The position numbers and the translations under genes are program-made. Shown piece by piece: positions 62,874 to 64,000 of a DNA stretch of 64,000 nucleotides. The stretch lies in the NCBI RefSeq assembly GCF_016599715.1, contig NZ_CP067019.1, positions 2,852,001 to 2,916,000 of the forward strand, given 5' to 3'. How positions within the stretch are numbered: position 1 is the stretch's first letter; each line of letters opens with the position of its first letter. The notes below the pieces were generated by a model, which worked only from the letters and a program-made list of their open reading frames with translations, made no database searches and was not told where the DNA came from. This DNA comes from Acinetobacter sp. CS-2 (lineage in GTDB: Bacteria; Pseudomonadota; Gammaproteobacteria; Pseudomonadales; Moraxellaceae).

Positions 62874-63430
62874 AATAAAGTTTTTTTAACACGTATACAG
62901 AAGTTAATGTCATTTTCAATTAACCATGTAAACCATTTCTCACCGATAAATTCTCTGTCTGCAAACACATTCACAATACGATCTTTACCAAAAATGGAGA
63001 TAAAGCGTTGAATCAAAGCAATACGCTCTTTTGTATCTGAATTTCCACGTTTATTGAGCAATGTCCAAACAATAGGTATCGCTATTCCACGATAGACGAT
63101 GGCTAACATCAAGATATTGATATCTCGTTTTCCCCATTTCCAATTAGTTCTATCCAAAGTTAATTGGACTTTATCGAATGAAAATATATTGAAAATTAAC
63201 TGAGAAATTTGACGATAATCGAAATACTGATCTGCAAAGAAGCGTTGTATACGTCGATAAAATGATTGTGGTAAGCACTTGATGGGTAAGGCTTTAGATG
63301 CAGAAGAAAGATTACATGTCTGTTTTACAATTAATGCAAGCATAATCAGTGTAAAACATTTTGCATGTGACTTGTTCCACTTTAGATATTTGTTTAAGAT
63401 GAGATGTAACTCATTGAAATGTGTCATCAT
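62870..63430 (-). CDS. ISAba1-like transposase, OrfA part (copy 2)
   Basis: A 186-residue N-terminal half with LTLDRTNWKWG and VFADREFIGEKWF, the same as the copy at 17803-18363. The overlapping frames suggest frameshift expression of a fused transposase. Intact. Confidence 0.9.
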   Translation of the reverse strand: MMTHFNELHLILNKYLKWNKSHAKCFTLIMLALIVKQTCNLSSASKALPIKCLPQSFYRRIQRFFADQYFDYRQISQLIFNIFSFDKVQLTLDRTNWKWGKRDINILMLAIVYRGIAIPIVWTLLNKRGNSDTKERIALIQRFISIFGKDRIVNVFADREFIGEKWFTWLIENDINFCIRVKKTLL

Positions 63431-63535
63431 ATTCGTCGTCAGAAAACAAGTATTATGCCATTATTTCAATGAGTTATCTTTTTTTGTCGTGTACAAAGTA
63501 ATTTTTTATAAGCTTTGTAAGCTAATTTATAGTTA

Positions 63536-63550
63536 GCACTAATTGTGCCA
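63536..63550 (-). promoter_or_regulatory. Putative sigma-54 promoter of pilA, separated by the IS
   Basis: On the minus strand the sequence TGGCACAATTAGTGC matches the -24/-12 consensus TGGCAC-N5-TTGC, with the invariant GG and GC ten bases apart. Before the IS insertion its -12 lay about 61 bp before the pilA ATG, as expected for an RpoN/PilR-driven pilin gene. Now it is about 1.25 kb away with the IS between. Confidence 0.75.
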
Positions 63551-63673
63551 AGACTGATTATAATAAAATTAACAGAAAAAACAGCACTTTGTGAAAATAA
63601 AATTGTTACAACGTAGTTTTAATGTTTTTTTTAGTAAAAAAGTGACACTTTGTGTCACTAATCCACCTATTTT

Positions 63674-64000
63674 CTAGCCCAAAATAATGGGATTATTCCC
63701 CAATTCATTATTTTGCTCTTGAATAGATTGAGCATAAAATTGATTAAGCACTTCACCGATATTCATCACCCCTGTTATGACAGCCAACTTAAACTGTTCC
63801 TGAGCCAACTGAGCAATCATATTTTTACAGATTTCATCCCAGATTATTTGTTGAGTGGCGGTTTTTAGCCCCCGATCAATTACAATTTCAACTTTTCTTT
63901 CACATAAATTGATGTAAAGAAGTACACCACTATTATATTCCGTATCCCACACCCCAAGTTCAGCAAACAACTGACGAGCACGCATGCGGGTATTTTGAAA
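63674..64000 (-). CDS. TPM-domain protein, C-terminal part
   Basis: The frame is open to the window's end (codons encoding QNTRMRARQLFAELGVWDTEYNSGVLLYINLCERKVEIVIDRGL), so the N-terminus lies outside. This segment matches the TPM (TLP18.3/Psb32/MOLO-1, formerly DUF477) domain: N-x-R..A..LF..LGV..T....GVL.Y..L.ER.VEI..D.G. The visible part has about 109 residues, ending NNELGNNPIILG. Bacterial TPM proteins are membrane-associated and their function is poorly known. The gene is upstream of pilA on the same strand, 124 bp from the sigma-54 promoter. Confidence 0.85.
   Translation of the reverse strand, partial: FQNTRMRARQLFAELGVWDTEYNSGVLLYINLCERKVEIVIDRGLKTATQQIIWDEICKNMIAQLAQEQFKLAVITGVMNIGEVLNQFYAQSIQEQNNELGNNPIILG

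Larger units (their letters stand above)
62319..63498 (-). mobile_element. ISAba1-like element (IS4 family), copy 2, in the pilA leader
   Basis: 1180 bp in the opposite orientation to copy 1, with ends CTCTGTACACGAC / GTCGTGTACAAAG and a 9-bp duplication TAATTTTTT (62310-62318 and 63499-63507). Both transposase frames match copy 1. The transposase points toward pilA, so the end known for the outward promoter in ISAba1 faces away from pilA. Confidence 0.93.

Overview
This window is a chromosomal segment of an Acinetobacter species, probably not A. baumannii itself. The evidence is the low GC content, the local gene orders (rpsP-rimM-trmD-rplS; fimU/pilV/pilW/pilX/pilY1/pilE beside ispH; gmk-rpoZ-spoT-ridA; pilA followed by pglL-type genes; a lipase foldase beside two lipases), recognisable AbeM and CraA orthologues, and ISs of the ISAba1, ISAba11 and IS982 types. 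The ISAba1-like copies have the canonical 1180 bp and 9-bp target duplications, but their transposase appears to differ from the classical one at a number of positions.

Layout. 1-5.7 kb: the 3' end of hemF, a small membrane protein, aroE, and a large lipoprotein gene whose signal peptide is cut by an IS982-family element. 5.7-15 kb: acyl-CoA dehydrogenase, a gene-poor 1 kb stretch, a cold-shock protein, hemW, a YdcZ-type transporter, abeM-like MATE pump, an ABC1/UbiB-like kinase, a Zur-box-preceded zinc-free L31, crcB and a HopJ-family gene. 15-21.5 kb: a mobile-element cluster with a second IS982 copy carrying a nested IS3-family element, an ISAba1-like element that destroyed the start codon of a chagasin-like lipoprotein gene, and an IS200/IS605 element with tnpA and tnpB. 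21.6-34 kb: methyltransferase, Holliday-resolvase-like protein, ParA-like ATPase, AI-2E family permease, sodC, craA-like MFS pump, AbiH-type defence gene, a D-2-hydroxyglutarate-dehydrogenase-like gene divergent from serA, and an RhtA-like exporter. 33.87-34.18 kb: an unusual hairpin-rich inverted-repeat module. 34-42 kb: hemerythrin, TSUP permease, truB, lipase foldase plus two lipases, and the ribosomal operon. 42-51 kb: the minor pilin/PilY1 operon, with pilW split by an ISAba11-like element. 51-57 kb: ispH, gmk, rpoZ, a SpoT with a degenerate synthetase domain, ridA, bfd with a Fur box, and a bacterioferritin lacking most ferroxidase ligands. 57-64 kb: pglL, a second pglL/tfpO-type gene split by an IS5-family element, pilA cut off from its sigma-54 promoter by the second ISAba1-like copy, and a partial TPM-domain gene.

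The clearest biological theme is stepwise loss of the type IV pilus by IS insertion. Three independent insertions by three different IS families hit pilW, the pilin-linked oligosaccharyltransferase and the pilA leader. Each has a clean target duplication, and the interrupted reading frames can be rejoined exactly, so the insertions look recent. Two further insertions remove the starts of two lipoprotein genes. I found no CRISPR array, tRNA, rRNA or prophage, and no large multigene undescribed system. The best candidates for new biology are the hairpin-rich module at 33.87-34.18 kb, the structured non-coding stretch at 7.6-8.5 kb, the TnpB/omega-RNA unit and the IS-driven pilus inactivation.
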